64,000 bases of DNA from Marsupella aquatica (GCA_973895155.1 OZ316898.1:13268001-13332000), one strand, 5' to 3'; counted from the stretch's first letter, positions 47,299 to 59,783 are shown. Numbers and translations: made by a program. The notes: generated from the sequence alone by a model not told the origin.

Positions 47299-49199
47299 AT
47301 TTGTTGTCACTCTTTCTTTTCCCTGGTCTTTGTTCTGTTGTTTGAGCTTTTGCTATCCTTGCTGTTGACAATGTGCCAAACAACAATTTTGACAAGTCTC
47401 TCTCCTTTTTAAGGGTGTGGTGGTCTTTGGCGCTTTGGCAACACGCAGTTTTGCATTTAAGTTGGCAACATCCTACACAATGTATGCTCTACATTTTGTA
47501 TCACCAATGCAAATTAATCCTCTGCTCAACAATCCCCACTACCTCCAAAAAATTCAAGCTCAGGTTAGTGACTCCCACATATTCCATTACTCTACTAGAT
47601 AATTTGTCAATTGTGGCTTGTCAAAACAAGTGTTCTTTTTAGATGCAATTCCATACTCTGGAGTTGTGTTCAGGGGCAAATGGACCTAAGCGGTCTTTAG
47701 CGCCGGAACATTGTTCCGAGGCAAGAGGCTGTCCAAAATCAAATATTGACTTCAGTTTAAACCCTATTCTAGGGCAAATGAGATTTCCCAAACATTGTTC
47801 CGCTAGATGTGATATTTTCTAAATCCTCTCTCCTCCTTGGGGTCCTCACTTATTTCCTTTCTACTTATCACGCAAAAGTAAATATATATGGTTTGTTTGT
47901 TGGGTAGAGAAAAATACTTTTAAATTTCTATAGAAGAACATTAGGGTACACAAAATTATCAGCTATCAATTGTTAGTTTTGACATAATTTGTTTAAAATC
48001 TTAGCTGAGATGGGGATTTTGCACCGCATATCTCAGTTGCCTAGGCAGCTAAGATTGACTCAATCTTGGCTGACCTTGCCGAGATAGGTGTACGGACAAA
48101 AAATCTGGGCCAAAAAATAAGTAAAAATTTGGAAAGACACCCATAGTGAATTACTTATTTTAGAACATTAAAGTTTTTGAAATCCGATCGGCTGAGAGAG
48201 ACTGGCGGAGCTCTGTTTTTGGGGGTTTCTTTCTTCTAGTTTTTAGGGGTTGGTGGCTTGTCTTGGCCTGTCGTTGTTGCTGTTGAATGCTGATTGGTGT
48301 TGCTTCCTCTTGGAAGATGTTTCACTCTGTGCGCTGAGTTGATTAACGCTTTTTTTGGTTACTTTAATGATGATCATCGCCTCCGCTAAGTGCATTAGGG
48401 CTGAAAGTTTGTAACATTCTCGTAAGGGTCTGGGTTTTAGAGTTTTACTATCCGGTTTATGATCCTTCTGGATCCCAAGAGTGATTTAAACTTGCTGTTT
48501 GGAGGATTGATTGTGACCCAGCAGATTGCTGCCTTCACTCCCCCCGGTGGCTGCAGCTTGCTGCTTGAATCTTGGGATTTGAGGCTGTGCACTGAGGTTG
48601 AATAATGTTTCTACTCCTGATTTGATTTTGCCATTTTGGGAGGAAGACCATCTCTCGCTGCGTGCTTCTGGGGATTGGTGGAGAATCCCCCTCCCCTTTG
48701 TTCCTTATGATTTACTACCTACGGTGAGAAATTCTGGACACTTTTGTGAGTGGTTGACTCTAATAGCTACTTACTACTTATCTCCCTTTTGGTTACACTT
48801 TGCGCATCTGTTTTTGGACTACTATACTTTCGATCCGGTGTTTATCTGGGATGAATCCTAGTAGGAGGGGAAGTTTGGGTTTTGGCGCTCACATGATTGG
48901 CCATGGAGCACTTGCTTTTGGCCCTGCTTACTTAAGGGATGGGCAAGCTTTGAGAGACTTGCGAACTGTGCGGGATGTTGAGGGGGGAGCTGGCCACTGG
49001 GCTAACTCACCCTCTTCCCTTCCGCGTGCACCGATGGCGTGTCTACCTTAGGGCGACAACTCCGGTAGAACCTTTTCTGATCAGGATGTTCATTCGGGCC
49101 CTAGTGGCCCCTCAACTGCCATGCCCTCTATCACTTCTGGTGACAGCACTCCGGTCAACAATTTGCGGAGTTGGTATGGACTTTGTTCCTCTGTCTGCA
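47299..49199. other. Gene-free interval upstream of a gypsy fragment
   Basis: Short ORFs without recognisable motifs. Some of it may be eroded gypsy internal sequence, but no integrase or reverse transcriptase motif was seen. Confidence 0.4.
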
Positions 49200-49470
49200 T
49201 GCTGGTGGAGGACGCTGAGGAGTTTGAGGTGGAGGCAATCCTGGACCACCGTTACAAACGCAAGTTGGGAAGGCAAATCTTAGAGTATTTGGTGAAGTGG
49301 GTTGGCTATGATCATGCCGAGAGTACTTGGGAACCAGAAGAAAATTTTGGGTAATACCCGAGAGATCCTGGAAGCTATCGTAAGCAAAGCGGTCTACCGC
49401 CAGTGTGAACTCGTACAGGCAGCTGTAGCTACCTTTGTGAGTTGTATCCTAGTTTCACTCCTCCCGACCT
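49200..49470 (+). pseudogene. Chromodomain of a Ty3/gypsy chromovirus integrase, fragment
   Basis: EFEVEAILDHRY then RQILEYLVKWVGYDHAESTW and EPEENF is a near-canonical chromodomain (aromatic-cage region V(L)KWxGY...STWEP). One extra G at about 49350 shifts the frame and creates a TAA; past it NTREILEAIVSKAV continues the domain's C-terminal helix. In chromoviruses this domain sits at the integrase C-terminus and directs insertion to modified chromatin. The rest of the polyprotein is missing. Confidence 0.85.
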
Positions 49471-49592
49471 CTTGAGGATAAAGTTGGATTGCATGGGCGC
49501 TAGAGGTTGTTGGGTGGCCAATTTGCTTTTCACGAGTGGAAGTTGATGGTGTCCGCCTCACATCTATGGGCGGGCTGGTTCAAACCAAAGGG

Positions 49593-50067
49593 CCCGGGTA
49601 TGCAACTCCCCTTTTTATAAGGCAAGTTTTTAATTCCTTATAATGGCCTTATATCCAATTGACCATCTTAGATTTCATTTTAGTCTACTAAAGTCTTGTA
49701 CCTCTGAACTCAAGGAATCCAAAAATGTAACTTAAAAAAAAACCAAACATGTTTTGATGTACAAAAAGTTGATCAAAACCAAATTATATGGGTTTTTTTT
49801 AATACAGGGGTCTACAACCAAACTAGCCAGCTTTTTAGGATTTTTATTAAAATTTTAAAAATCTTTTAATAAAAATTACAACATGTATAGGAATATTTTT
49901 TAATTTCATATGGAAAATGAAGGAAACCAAACCTTTTATATGACTTGAAAATTTTTAAAAGTGGGAAACCCAGGTTTTTTCAAATTTTAATTATTTTGTA
50001 TAGCCAACTTTTTAGTCCATATAAAAATGTAGACCCCTGTCTATTATATAAGAGTTGCGTACTCGGG
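49593..50067. mobile_element. 475-bp terminal-inverted-repeat element
   Basis: The ends CCCGGGTATGCAACTC and GAGTTGCGTACTCGGG are inverted with two mismatches. CCAAAGGG is duplicated at 49585-49592 and 50068-50075. An inner inverted pair, ACAGGGGTCTAC (about 49804) and GTAGACCCCTGT (about 50029), is adjacent to the terminal repeat on the right but displaced about 170 bases inward on the left. The left arm therefore seems to have gained DNA. Non-coding and AT-rich; hAT-like by duplication length. Confidence 0.85.
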
Positions 50068-50075
50068 CCAAAGGG

Positions 50076-51848
50076 GAGTACCCCAAGGGGCAAACAATGG
50101 GTCCGACAAGTTTGGAGTTAGCTTACCCACTTGATCTGGCATCCTACTTGGATAAGTGGGATAGGTTGGAATTTCCTAAATCTGGAATGTGCATACCAAC
50201 CTGGTTTGCATCAGCCTTATGGGAAAACCATTGGTTATCTCATAATATTTTTAAGACCTAAAGTGGTCTAGGCGTGCTGGAACGTTTACTTAGGTCACAC
50301 GGACGTACGTGACCATTTTTAAGGGAGGATGCAAGTCGCGGAACTCGACTACCTTAACACTTCGCTTCGGCATCGCTGACTCCGATGTCGAGCTCCCTTA
50401 TGGTCCAGGCCCGGATAGGCCATCCGGGGAGGACTTAGCATGGGGAAACTTGTCGGCAATGAGACGTGGCACTGTCTAGCGAAGGCAAGGCGCCAAGCTG
50501 GTGACACACACTAAGGACTTAGACTAGCTGAGTGATGGTTGGGTCAAGGGGAAAGGGGCTGGGGTCAAGGTCAACCGTCCAGACCCCTGGACGGACTTTG
50601 AGTTCTGAGGGCTTGAGTGAGAGCTCCTCTTGGGCCCAATGCCAATGGAGTTGACACCATGGGCAAGGGGCGCTTGGGGCGCAAGTTATGGCCTAATCCG
50701 GGTTTGGCCGATCGGGGGCCCCAAGCGGCGATGAGATCTGATGGTCTAGGCATGAGCATTGGGTCGCTCCAATCACAACGGGCTAAGGCATTCCGCTTGC
50801 GGACGCCTAACTACGAAGTTATGGGTGTTGCTAGTTGGTGGCGCGCCCAGACATGCAGGATAGGGTTCAGGTTGGGGACCAAAAGTTTGGGGACCAAAGT
50901 TGGTCCGGGGGTGGCAGGTCTCCAGAAACATATATGAGGGGAGTGGTGTCTCCCTGGAGGCTAAGGGCGAGCCAAAGTCGTGAGTCGCGGCGGTTGCGAC
51001 ACTAAGGAAAACACCAAACAAAAACGACGATAACTTCCCAATGAGAAGTCCGTTGAGGGACTTCTTGGGTGCATTGGAAATTTCTCAACAAGGGCTACAT
51101 CCTCCTGAGCTCAATTGGGTCTAGGGGCACCATAGGTTATTGAGGTTTGTGGGTGTTATCTCGCTCGCTTGCCAAATCTTGTCGAAACAGCAGCCAAACC
51201 CCGTTCAGTCTCTCAAGGGAGCTTGCATTGGGAAGGCAAGGCCAAGTAGGCATGGATGTTGAGTTCCAAGGGCACTTGGCCCCTAGAACATCAATGGGGA
51301 AAGAACCGGGAGTTAGTTGCTAAAGTCGGGGCCGTTCTGGTCCCAACGTGTTGAGACAAGCTTGAGACAAGCTTTAGGACAAGCTATGCTACTTGGGCCA
51401 TGAGCATGTCCTGGGGGCAGGGTGGTCAGTTGGTGATGGATAGGTATGAGGGAGAACCCGGGTTGTGCCCAATGAAGGAGGTGTTCTGGATGAACAATGG
51501 GCGTCAGTTCTGGTTCCGGCTTATGGCATCGGGAGGACCTATTGCTGACCTACTTACCAAATGAATGTCTGTTGAGCTTGAGTAGGATGCTAGACTTGGG
51601 GAGATCTGGATCCTGAAGTGTTATTTACCGAGACGTTTGGTTGCTTATGCATGCAGTGAGGACCAAACGTTGAGTAGTGGTCATGTTGGAGAGCAAGTGT
51701 GGCTTGGCATGGTATGGGAGGGGCCGCTGGTGGTGCAAGGAGCACTAGGTTGCTTGCTCGAGGTATTCCGTGGAGGCATTTGGGCACTAGGGGCACTTAG
51801 GCGTGAGTGTTGGGATTGGTGAGGCGCTAGGTGGCAAGGTCCACCACT
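50076..51848. other. GC-richer gene-free interval, possible old gypsy LTR
   Basis: No recognisable protein. A purine tract TTTTTAAGGGAGGATGCAAG at about 50315 resembles the polypurine tract before a gypsy 3' LTR, and a chromodomain lies upstream, so the following sequence may be an eroded LTR. No second copy in the window allows a check. Confidence 0.35.
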
Positions 51849-51853
51849 AAGAT

Positions 51854-54311
51854 TGTGACGCCAATGACATGGTCCTTATTTTGTAATCTGATTAAGTAGG
51901 TTGCTGTATGCAAGGAGTAGCTATTGATATTACATAACAATTAGCAAGATGGCAAGAATAAGGGCAATCATGGCGTTAAGAGTAGGGAAATAAAAACTAT
52001 GTCGCGGGTGGTCGACGACCATATCTCTTTCAATATGTCACCAAATCCGGATCTGTAAAGAGCATTGGAAAGATCTGGTCAAGGTGAGTAAAATCGATAT
52101 AAAACACTCGGGAAACGGAGGTGTATTAAGAGAGATACGGCCTGATTAGTGTGACGGGTTAACTTATGGCCGGAATTAGCGGATTCGGCTTCAGTTTCGG
52201 GTTAACCCAAGCTCGACCACGGCTTAGCTTATGTGAGCACGGCTTCAGCTTAGCTCAGGTAAGCACGGCTTCAGCTTAGCTCAAGTGAGCACGGCTTCAG
52301 CTTAGCTCAGGTAAGCACGGCTTCAGCTTAGCTTAGGTCAGCACAGCTTCAGCTTAGGCTTAACCTAGGTTCGGATTAGATTGAACTCGGGTTAGCCTAA
52401 ACTCGGGCTCAGGTTAGCATAGGTAAGCTCGGGTTCGGGCTCAGCTTAGGCTAGGTTAGCGGATAGCGGGTAGCGGCCTAACCCGAGACCACGGGTTAGC
52501 TCTACTCGGGTTAGATAGGATAGCTAGGTTAGCCGAACTCGGGTTAGCTATGTAACTCGGGTTAGCGCAGTAGTGAGTACCCCCTCTCGGTTGCGGGGGC
52601 ATAACTCTCTGTGTATTTGACCAAATCGGCTATAATTGACCTCGTTGGAAAGAGGAGCTCAAGCCGCTTCCAACGCTGCTATCCACGCAGCAAATGGTTG
52701 AATACAGAAATCGGGAGAGGAGGCGTAAGCTCGCAAAAACCATGAAGGAGGGCCAAATCCGAAGTACATAGCCAATTCGAGATAGAAATAAAGTTGCGAG
52801 TTAGGGTTCAGTAGTTAGAGATAGTGGCGGCTCTGTTAGGGCTGGGATGGGGCTCCAGTAGCGTAGTACCCAGCCATTTGGGCTCAGTATGAGAGTATAT
52901 AGAGCAGCCCCCCGGTAGAGATGGGGGGGGGGGACTTCAGTTGTGTGATCTCACTTAGACTGAGCAGCAGGGAGGAGCTCTGTGCAAGCAAGGCTGGACT
53001 TGGACGCTGCGTGTTGGGGAGAGCTTGGTTGTGCTATTACTCAGGGAGTAATCAGCCAAGCTTCACAGCAACGGGTTGCTAGGTTTGCGAGCTGGATTGT
53101 GGCTCTTTCTAGTGAGTAGCACAACTGGGTTCTTTTCCCCCGATACAGAGCCTTGGTGATAGGTGATGTATTGGTGATTGTAAACTGTGGGGAGGATGTC
53201 AATTTGATTTGTGGTGAGCACATTAGGGACGTTGAGACACTGATTGAGGGACAGCAGGAGGAGCATTTACAGTTCAGTCTGGCAAGGCTATGTGATCCAT
53301 GGGGAGTCCCGGCCTTTGTCTGGTGGAGAGCACTAAGGGATCTATGGCCAGAGCGGAGCTTGCAGGGCAAGCGTGAGGCCGGGCCTCATTGCAGTCTGGG
53401 GTAGATCGCCGTTAGGCCTGGTACCAGCTTTGAAGTCGAGTCAACTATGTATGCATAACTTGACATTCTGAATTGGAGGTGTGAGATCTGTATGTGCCCC
53501 CAAGAATGAAGTGCAGTGAAGGAGGTTGAGTTCAGGATTGAGTTTGCAAGGCAAGTACGGGATTGGTTTGAGTCCAATATGCCGTCGCAATCTGGAGTGA
53601 GCCGAGCTCAGGTTCAGGATTGAGCTTGCATGGCAAGCATGGGGCTTGCGGGGCAAGCACGCTGCAATCTGGAGTAGACAGCCTTCGGGCCTATTGTTCG
53701 GATCAAGTGTTCTCAGTGAACTATTGTGCACATCGTTGAATCTAATTGAGTTTTCCTCTCAGGCCTCATTTCTCTCATGGATGTGTGTGTGTGTGAGGCA
53801 ATCTAAGTGTATGATGGGACTAGCAGCGCCACTGAGAGGTGTACAGGGTGCATTGAAGCGGGCTGGGTGAGGACTGTCATAGCTCTGATTGCTGAGAGTG
53901 GAATGGCAGAGTGGTGGGGCAATGGCTTAGAAGTCCCTAAGCCGGGAATCAGTCAAGAGTCACTGGTTTATGGGTACATTCCGGCGGCGGAATAGAAACA
54001 TACCTATGACAGTAAGCATACGTATAGACCTATGCGCACCGTAGCGCTAGGCCCTGTGTGTACGGGCCCGATATGAAGACTCCTTCTCACCAGAACTATC
54101 ATGAGCGCGGATCTGATTCCCAACCTTGGTTCTTAGGGATTGAGCTTGGGTGATGTGTGACGAAGTCTTGTTATGATAGTCTGGTGTTAAGGGCATAAAT
54201 TGGTGTTTACCGGCCTTCACAGCATCCCTTCGTGATCCTCAGGTACAAGGAGATGGTTTTGGCACCCATAGTGACGTCTTTGGTGTTAAGACCCATGTCA
54301 ATCGCGTGACA
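51854..54311. mobile_element. Solo LTR L2b, 2458 bp
   Basis: Same LTR as L2a: TGTGACGCCAATGACATGG to CAATCGCGTGACA. Flanked exactly by AAGAT (51849-51853 and 54312-54316), a different target from L2a, so the two are independent insertions and not a pair bounding one element. Differences include about five instead of three 26-bp units at 52240-52350 and a G-run of ten at about 52925. Confidence 0.95.
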
Positions 54312-54439
54312 AAGATGAAAGTAAATTCACTATAACCTCACATTTTTGTCTTGGATGGTGATAATTTAAATAGAAACAATAATGAAAAGACAATTTATAG
54401 ATTATGCATGATTGTATTATAATTGAAGGAAAGTATATC

Positions 54440-55090
54440 AATGCTCTTATGGAGCATCAAAGAGTAAATCACTCAAGAGGATGAAGTTGGCAAAGCATCG
54501 TAAGAAATGCTATGATGAACCTAGTAATGAACCCAACAAGTATTGGGTATTTGTATTGATGGTATAGATCAAAAGAAAACTGAAGTACCACATTATTTTT
54601 ATTTGCTATCCAAAGAACATGTATGAGAAAAACTTCATCCTAGCCTATACATGTTGTGGGTTGTCTTATCTTAAATAGAAAGCTTGTGGCAAAAGTTTTT
54701 CTCACCTACCCCAACATCCACAATGATGCAAATCTCACCATTCATGTTATTCAAAAAAATTTGAATACACAGGATGGGATGCTACCATGGTTATTATATC
54801 TTCAATTGGATAATACTATTAGGGAGAACAAGAATAAATTATTGATGACATATCTACACTTGTTGGTAGATTTAAAGGTTTTTGACAAGATAAAAATTGG
54901 TTTTTTATTGGTTGGTCATACGCATGACCAAATAGATCACATATTTAGCAAGTTCTCATCTAGGTTAAACAAGCATAGAGCATTTTGCTTAGATACTCTT
55001 GCTGATATCATACAACAGGTATATTCTCCTCAAACAAATGTAACTTTTGTGGCTGAAGTTGCTGACTTTCAAAATTTTGTGGATGAGACC
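54440..55090 (+). pseudogene. GHTH-type (DUF7869-like) transposon-associated protein, fragment
   Basis: Ordered motifs are readable through stops and frame changes. IDGIDQKKTEVPHYF lies near 54555-54600. Then, in one open frame from 54656, come LYLQLDNTIRENKNKLLM, HLLVDLKVFDKIKIGFLLVG and GHTHDQIDHIFSKF. The D(G)xDQxKTxxPH, QLDN(x)xxENKN and GHTHxxID boxes are typical of the DUF7869 family, which is found in plant and animal repeats and thought to be of transposon origin. The conserved Asp/His residues suggest a metal-dependent nuclease-like core, but its activity is not known to me. The frame runs into a truncated MITE at about 55090. Confidence 0.65.
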
Positions 55091-55346
55091 AACAACATCT
55101 TTAGGGTTGGGAACCCCTCAAATGTAAGACAAACAATTTATTTTTCAACCCCTATGAAGTTGGAGTATTCCAAAAATTTGGTTAGAAAGACCCTCATCTT
55201 CAAATTATATGTCTCCAAAAATTGGATTCAGAAAAGACCCTATTATGCTTTTGATAAAATTCTTAAGTCTTCCCTTCGAACCAAGAAAATGACCATATCC
55301 TTTGTCGCACGTGATGTACCATTTTTGTTCAAGTGAAACCCTCAAG
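55091..55346. mobile_element. 5'-truncated copy of the CTYGGGGG MITE family
   Basis: From AAATGTAAG (55120) onward it follows the MITE interior: TTTTTCAACCCCTATGAAGT, AAGACCCT, AAAATTGGATT, TTTGTCGCACGTGATGTACC, and the right end AAGTGAAACCCTCAAG. The left end is missing. It extends the open frame of the upstream pseudogene by chance. Confidence 0.75.
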
Positions 55347-57280
55347 AGTGATTGTTTGAATGGTTTTGGCCACAAAAAATTGAAGGGCCCACAATTGGTG
55401 TGTTGACCCAACTTTAGTTGATAAAGTTGCAGGACCACATAGGATTATGTGCTCACGCCCTTGGTGAAAGCAAGCTAAACTCAGAGATTTTAAAAAAATA
55501 TGGAACTTAACAATTAGTGATCAATGACATGCGTAGCAGCACACAGATCTAGTCAGAAGGCAAGTTATTTTCCTTGAAAAGAAGGCAAGTTATTTTGGAT
55601 GGCGAAGGTGTCAAAGATTTTGACAAAAAGAGAAGACATTTCGGAATGAATCAAAATCACGTGGTACATGTAATAGAAAATCACTAGTAGAAAACCACCC
55701 ATTTCATGACCAGACCAGTTATGACAGGCTTGACCATCAAACTGCTCTAATATAACTTGAGTCTTATGGATGTGACCCCATATGACTTGTCAATCACTAA
55801 TAAGTCTATGTACCTGTCTACGTAAGACACTAGAGTATTGAAATTCTGAATAGTGGATAGTCATAGTCATGCAGCTTAGTCTTAGTACGTAATATAAATA
55901 CCTTTGGTCCAACCATGTCCAATATAGTCATAAAATTGACTTGAACATTTTCATTGTGGGATTAAATCCCGTTACTCCCACTTGGGCAACTTTCATTTTA
56001 CCGTGACCATCCATTTAAACAATGTACATGATGTGGTGTGGTTCACATGAACACTACAAAAGACCTTCAATGTCAATTTTTTGGTTTAGGAAAAGATTAT
56101 GAAAAGACTCTTGGCTTCCTAGCTACTTTGTGAAGGGTGAACACTAGTCATGATAATGGGCATATGGGGGGAGGGTGTTGGTTGCACAACTAATTTGCCA
56201 ACCTCTTTACAGCTAACATCCCGCTATATTGAACATAGACTCCAAAAATCTTCAAATGCCCTAATGTCTCATTTACACCAAAGTGGGTTGTTTAGGGGGG
56301 GTTTATATCTCAAGGCTAGGGGGTGGCCGGGTTGTCACTAAAAGGGGTTTGGGGGGTTTAGATGTCAAGGGTGGGGGGTTACATCTTAAGGGGATGGGGC
56401 GTACGTTTAGGGACCATTGGATGGAGTCCATCCCCACCATCCAAAAATTTCCCGTTCTTGCGTCCCGTTCCCCCTTTCTGTTTATGGTATGACATGTCGT
56501 CCCTTCCTTTGGTCCTGATCCTTTGGTTGCCTAGTGCTAGGGTTTTGGTTTTCTGCCTCCACGTTTCCTCGTGCTTTTGTTCCACTTTGAGGTCATTCTA
56601 GTGTTGTTAGTCCCGTTGCTGCCCGCCCCATTGTTGTGTGTTCCGTTGAAGCCGCTTCAACAAAGGTGATCACTCCTGATGCGAAAGGCATTCAATTTGA
56701 GGGAGCTCATTCTTGCTATTGTGGAAGGTGATTGCTACTCTTTGTAGAAGGTGATGAAAGCGGACTTGAAGGGAGGTGATCGCTCTGTTCTATAAGGTGG
56801 ACTATGGAGCTCACAAAGGCAGTGAAAGTTTAGTCAAGGTAGTTGGGAAGGGGGCAGGAGGAAGTTGGGAAGGGAGCCGGGAAGGGAGCCGAGTTTAGGC
56901 CTACAAGATCGGAGCCTGCATTTGCAATAACTACAACATTGCAATTGACATTGCAGGATCGGGGTCTGTATTTTGTATCTCCACGTTTGCATAACTCATT
57001 CTGCCAATTCATACTCCATTATGCGCCATCGCCCTTGCTTCATTGCTGATTTCTCCTTGCCCTCAAAGTACTTATGTTCACTGAGCTGCAGTTGGATAGG
57101 AGTTGCAATAGTTATGGTCGAGGAGGAGCTGTGAACTTGTTTACTCTTTGAAGTTTTGGTGGCTGTGGTGCCCTTTTTTTAGGAGCTTTGAAACAGGTAG
57201 GTGATCTCTCTTATTTTCAATTTTAAGGTTGCGATGTTGTTGTTTAGTTTATAATTGATTCTTTTTCTTAAATTCCATGA
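55347..57280. other. Gene-free interval with a G-rich tract
   Basis: No coding signal. The G-rich stretch 56283-56402 is listed separately. Near 56860-56890 GAAGGGAGCCGG is tandemly repeated. Confidence 0.45.
56283..56402 (+). repeat. G-rich tract with many G3-G7 runs
   Basis: Runs such as TTAGGGGGGG, CTAGGGGGTGG, AAAAGGGG, TTTGGGGGG, GTGGGGGG and AAGGGGATGGGG occur within 120 bases. Spacing permits intramolecular G-quadruplexes on the plus strand. It is not a telomeric array. Confidence 0.7.
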
Positions 57281-57284
57281 GCGT

Positions 57285-58259
57285 TGTCCGGGTGACCGTG
57301 TTTTCTGGTAAGAGCATGTTGGCTCTTATGAAGTTAACCTTGCATGTCCATAAGTTATACACTAAAACCAAAATGATAACTCTAGTAACAAGGGTAGTGG
57401 GTATTAAGAAAGGTTCAGGTGAAACTATTAAACCCTATTTTACCATACTTGCAGACCAACACATATTGGAAATTAATTTTTTTATGACATGTGATCCTAA
57501 TATCTCCAAGAAAAATGGAACAAGAATGTCATCTAGACTTCTATTCAGATCCATGACTTTAATAAAGGACAAAGATAATGCACTCTCACTCCTCTTGATA
57601 AGATATTACTGGATATACTATTGGCTCGTTAGAACCCATAATAGCAACTGCAAATTGAGCTCCAAAATAACAGGTTAAATATTTCTAGATTCGTGGTGGC
57701 TCTTTTGTTTCTTTGCTATCCGGGCCAAGGACGCCCTACCCCTAAGTTTCCAAAGAGATCTTATATTCTAAGGTTCCATCTATAAATCTACCACTTATTC
57801 CTTTGCTATCTGTGCCAAAGGACGCCTCACTACTATGTTCAAGGTGCAAAGAGCTTCACAACCGTACCTTGAATGATGAAAACTGAGGAATGAGGGGAGA
57901 GTGTCTTTCTTCACGTTATTTATAGTGCTCACCAAGAGGACTGGATCAAGCCCAAACACTTGGATGAAGGCCAGGTGGAAAGCATCTAAGATACAAGAGT
58001 GTGCTAGTACTGTAGCCAAAAGATAGTGGGGAAACTATACACTATACTGTAGCTAGTAGAGCTACTGTAGTCCATACACTATAGCTAGTGGAGCTACTAT
58101 AGTCCGTACACTATAACTAGTAAAGCTACTATAGTCCGTACACTATAGCTAGTGGAGTTATTAAAGTCTAAATCTTATAATCTAACTACTAAATTATTTA
58201 TATAATCTATAACATATTAAAATAAACAATTTTCTATATATTAAAAGAAAATCAGGACA
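57285..58259. mobile_element. Solo LTR L1b, 975 bp
   Basis: Begins TGTCCGGGTGACCGTG and ends AAAATCAGGACA, flanked by GCGT at 57281-57284 and 58260-58263. It aligns with L1a from its first base, including TTTTCTGGTAAGAGCATGTT and GATAATGCACTC. It lacks the 362-bp insertion and has a different tandem array near its right end. A TTATTTATAG box at about 57917 is a possible promoter. Confidence 0.92.
58036..58170 (+). repeat. 32-bp tandem array in L1b, about 4 units
   Basis: Unit CACTATAGCTAGTGGAGCTA plus CTATAGTCCGTA, four diverged copies. Occupies the place where L1a has the CATGCATGCAC array. Confidence 0.85.
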
Positions 58260-58263
58260 GCGT

Positions 58264-59125
58264 GTTTGTAACTCGAGGCGATCAAAGTATGTTTGCAAGC
58301 TGTGAACAATCTGGTTGCGCACAATTGCTGCTTGTCCATACTTGGACCCTTTTGCTGCATCATTGCCCACATTGCTCAGCTCTGATGACTCAGTTCTCTC
58401 CTATGTTTGTTCCTTCGATCCCTCTTTTTGAAGCTGCTCTTTGCATTGTTACTTCATTTGGCCACATAGGCTCTACACAATTTCTATTGTTGTTTCTGTA
58501 CTCTGTTTCTCTGTTTGTGTTGCATTGAATGATCCTGTTGATTGCATTCATAGTTCTCATTTTTTATATTCATTTTAAGAACAATTTTTGATAAGAGTGC
58601 TAATATATATGGCAACTATGTAATGGCTGAATATGAATATTTCCAAAAGTATAATCACTGCAGTTTGATTCCATAATCACTTGTACAATTCAAGACTCTT
58701 TCTAGATATTGTAATCGGCAAGAGTGTGGCCCTTAGTTGTCAAGTTAGTAACTTGTACATCCAAATGCTGAAAGATCAGCAAGGAAGTCAATCGATACCA
58801 TTTATTTGGCATGTTTTCCACTCTATGAATGAATAAACAATCTTGAGGAGAATCTCACCTTTAATGCATCTACTAGATATATCTCAGGCTAATCCAACAT
58901 CAACACAAACACAATCAGCGGGCTAGATATATTTCTTTCAAGAGTTATCCAAGACTTGTGGAAATAGAAGCGTGCAAGATCACGACTATAGACCTTGGGC
59001 AAGACTGGAACAAGTTTGACCTCAAAATTGACCAAAATTGATAATTTTGTGAAGTCCTGCCATGGTCTTGGCTTGCTCTCTGGTCTGGCTTTCTTGCCTT
59101 CATGATTATCTGACCATCCCATTTT
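58264..59125. other. Gene-free interval
   Basis: Two modest ORFs (58262-58528 plus; 58889-59122 minus, 77 codons starting MGWSDNHEGKKARPESKPRP) have no recognisable family. The second is charged and could be an exon fragment, but there is no supporting motif or splice evidence. Confidence 0.35.
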
Positions 59126-59133
59126 GCTGAGGT

Positions 59134-59783
59134 CCCTGGGCCCTCAGCTTATGAAATAACAAAACATACGTGCAAACGTCTGACGGGTATTTTAAATCCA
59201 TTTTGAAAATAATATTAGAACAAGGTTAGAATGAACTATGGCACCATATATGCTTAGTCTAGGTTAGAAGGAATGGAGACTATTGTGAATTTGGTTGCCC
59301 GTTACATTAGCTGGTGGGGTATGTAAAAAATCCATGATAGGTGTCAGCATTTTATTGGTCCACGTGTTGTAGTCTTATTGGTTTGGGTATGTGATAGGGT
59401 CAGTCTCTCGTACCAGTTCTCACACAAGAACCCTAAATCCCCTCCCCAACCCTATCGTATTTGGGTGTGACCTGGGTTGAATGTGGGTTTTGGGTTTTGG
59501 AGCCATTCAATGGGAGGTTGCCCTAGAATGGACAGCCCAATATGAAGAAGATGCCTATATGCATCCCCTAATTAAACCTTGTTTTTATAACAAATGAAGG
59601 GTATTTTAAATTCCACAATATCAAAGATTATAATAACCTAGGAGGATTTTATATAAGACTAAAATTTGTTTTTAGAACTAACAAGATAGACTTAAATGTT
59701 CCTCCGAAATGTAACAAGGGGTACCTGGGGAGGCTTTGGTCACAGGTATATCTCATTACATCACCCTTAGTGAGGGCCCAGGG
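59134..59783. mobile_element. 650-bp hAT-like element, non-autonomous
   Basis: Perfect 13-bp terminal inverted repeats CCCTGGGCCCTCA / TGAGGGCCCAGGG. GCTGAGGT is duplicated exactly at 59126-59133 and 59784-59791. The interior has no transposase ORF. The 8-bp duplication and CCCTGGG-type ends fit the hAT superfamily; it is a different family from the CTYGGGGG MITEs. Confidence 0.9.

Noticed and set aside
36356-51853. One large retrotransposon bounded by L2a and L2b as paired LTRs
   Set aside because: Each L2 copy has its own exact 5-bp duplication of a different sequence, so they are independent solo LTRs.
54656-55336. Treating the whole 226-codon frame as one protein
   Set aside because: From about 55090 the frame is translated MITE sequence; only the upstream part belongs to the GHTH-type family.
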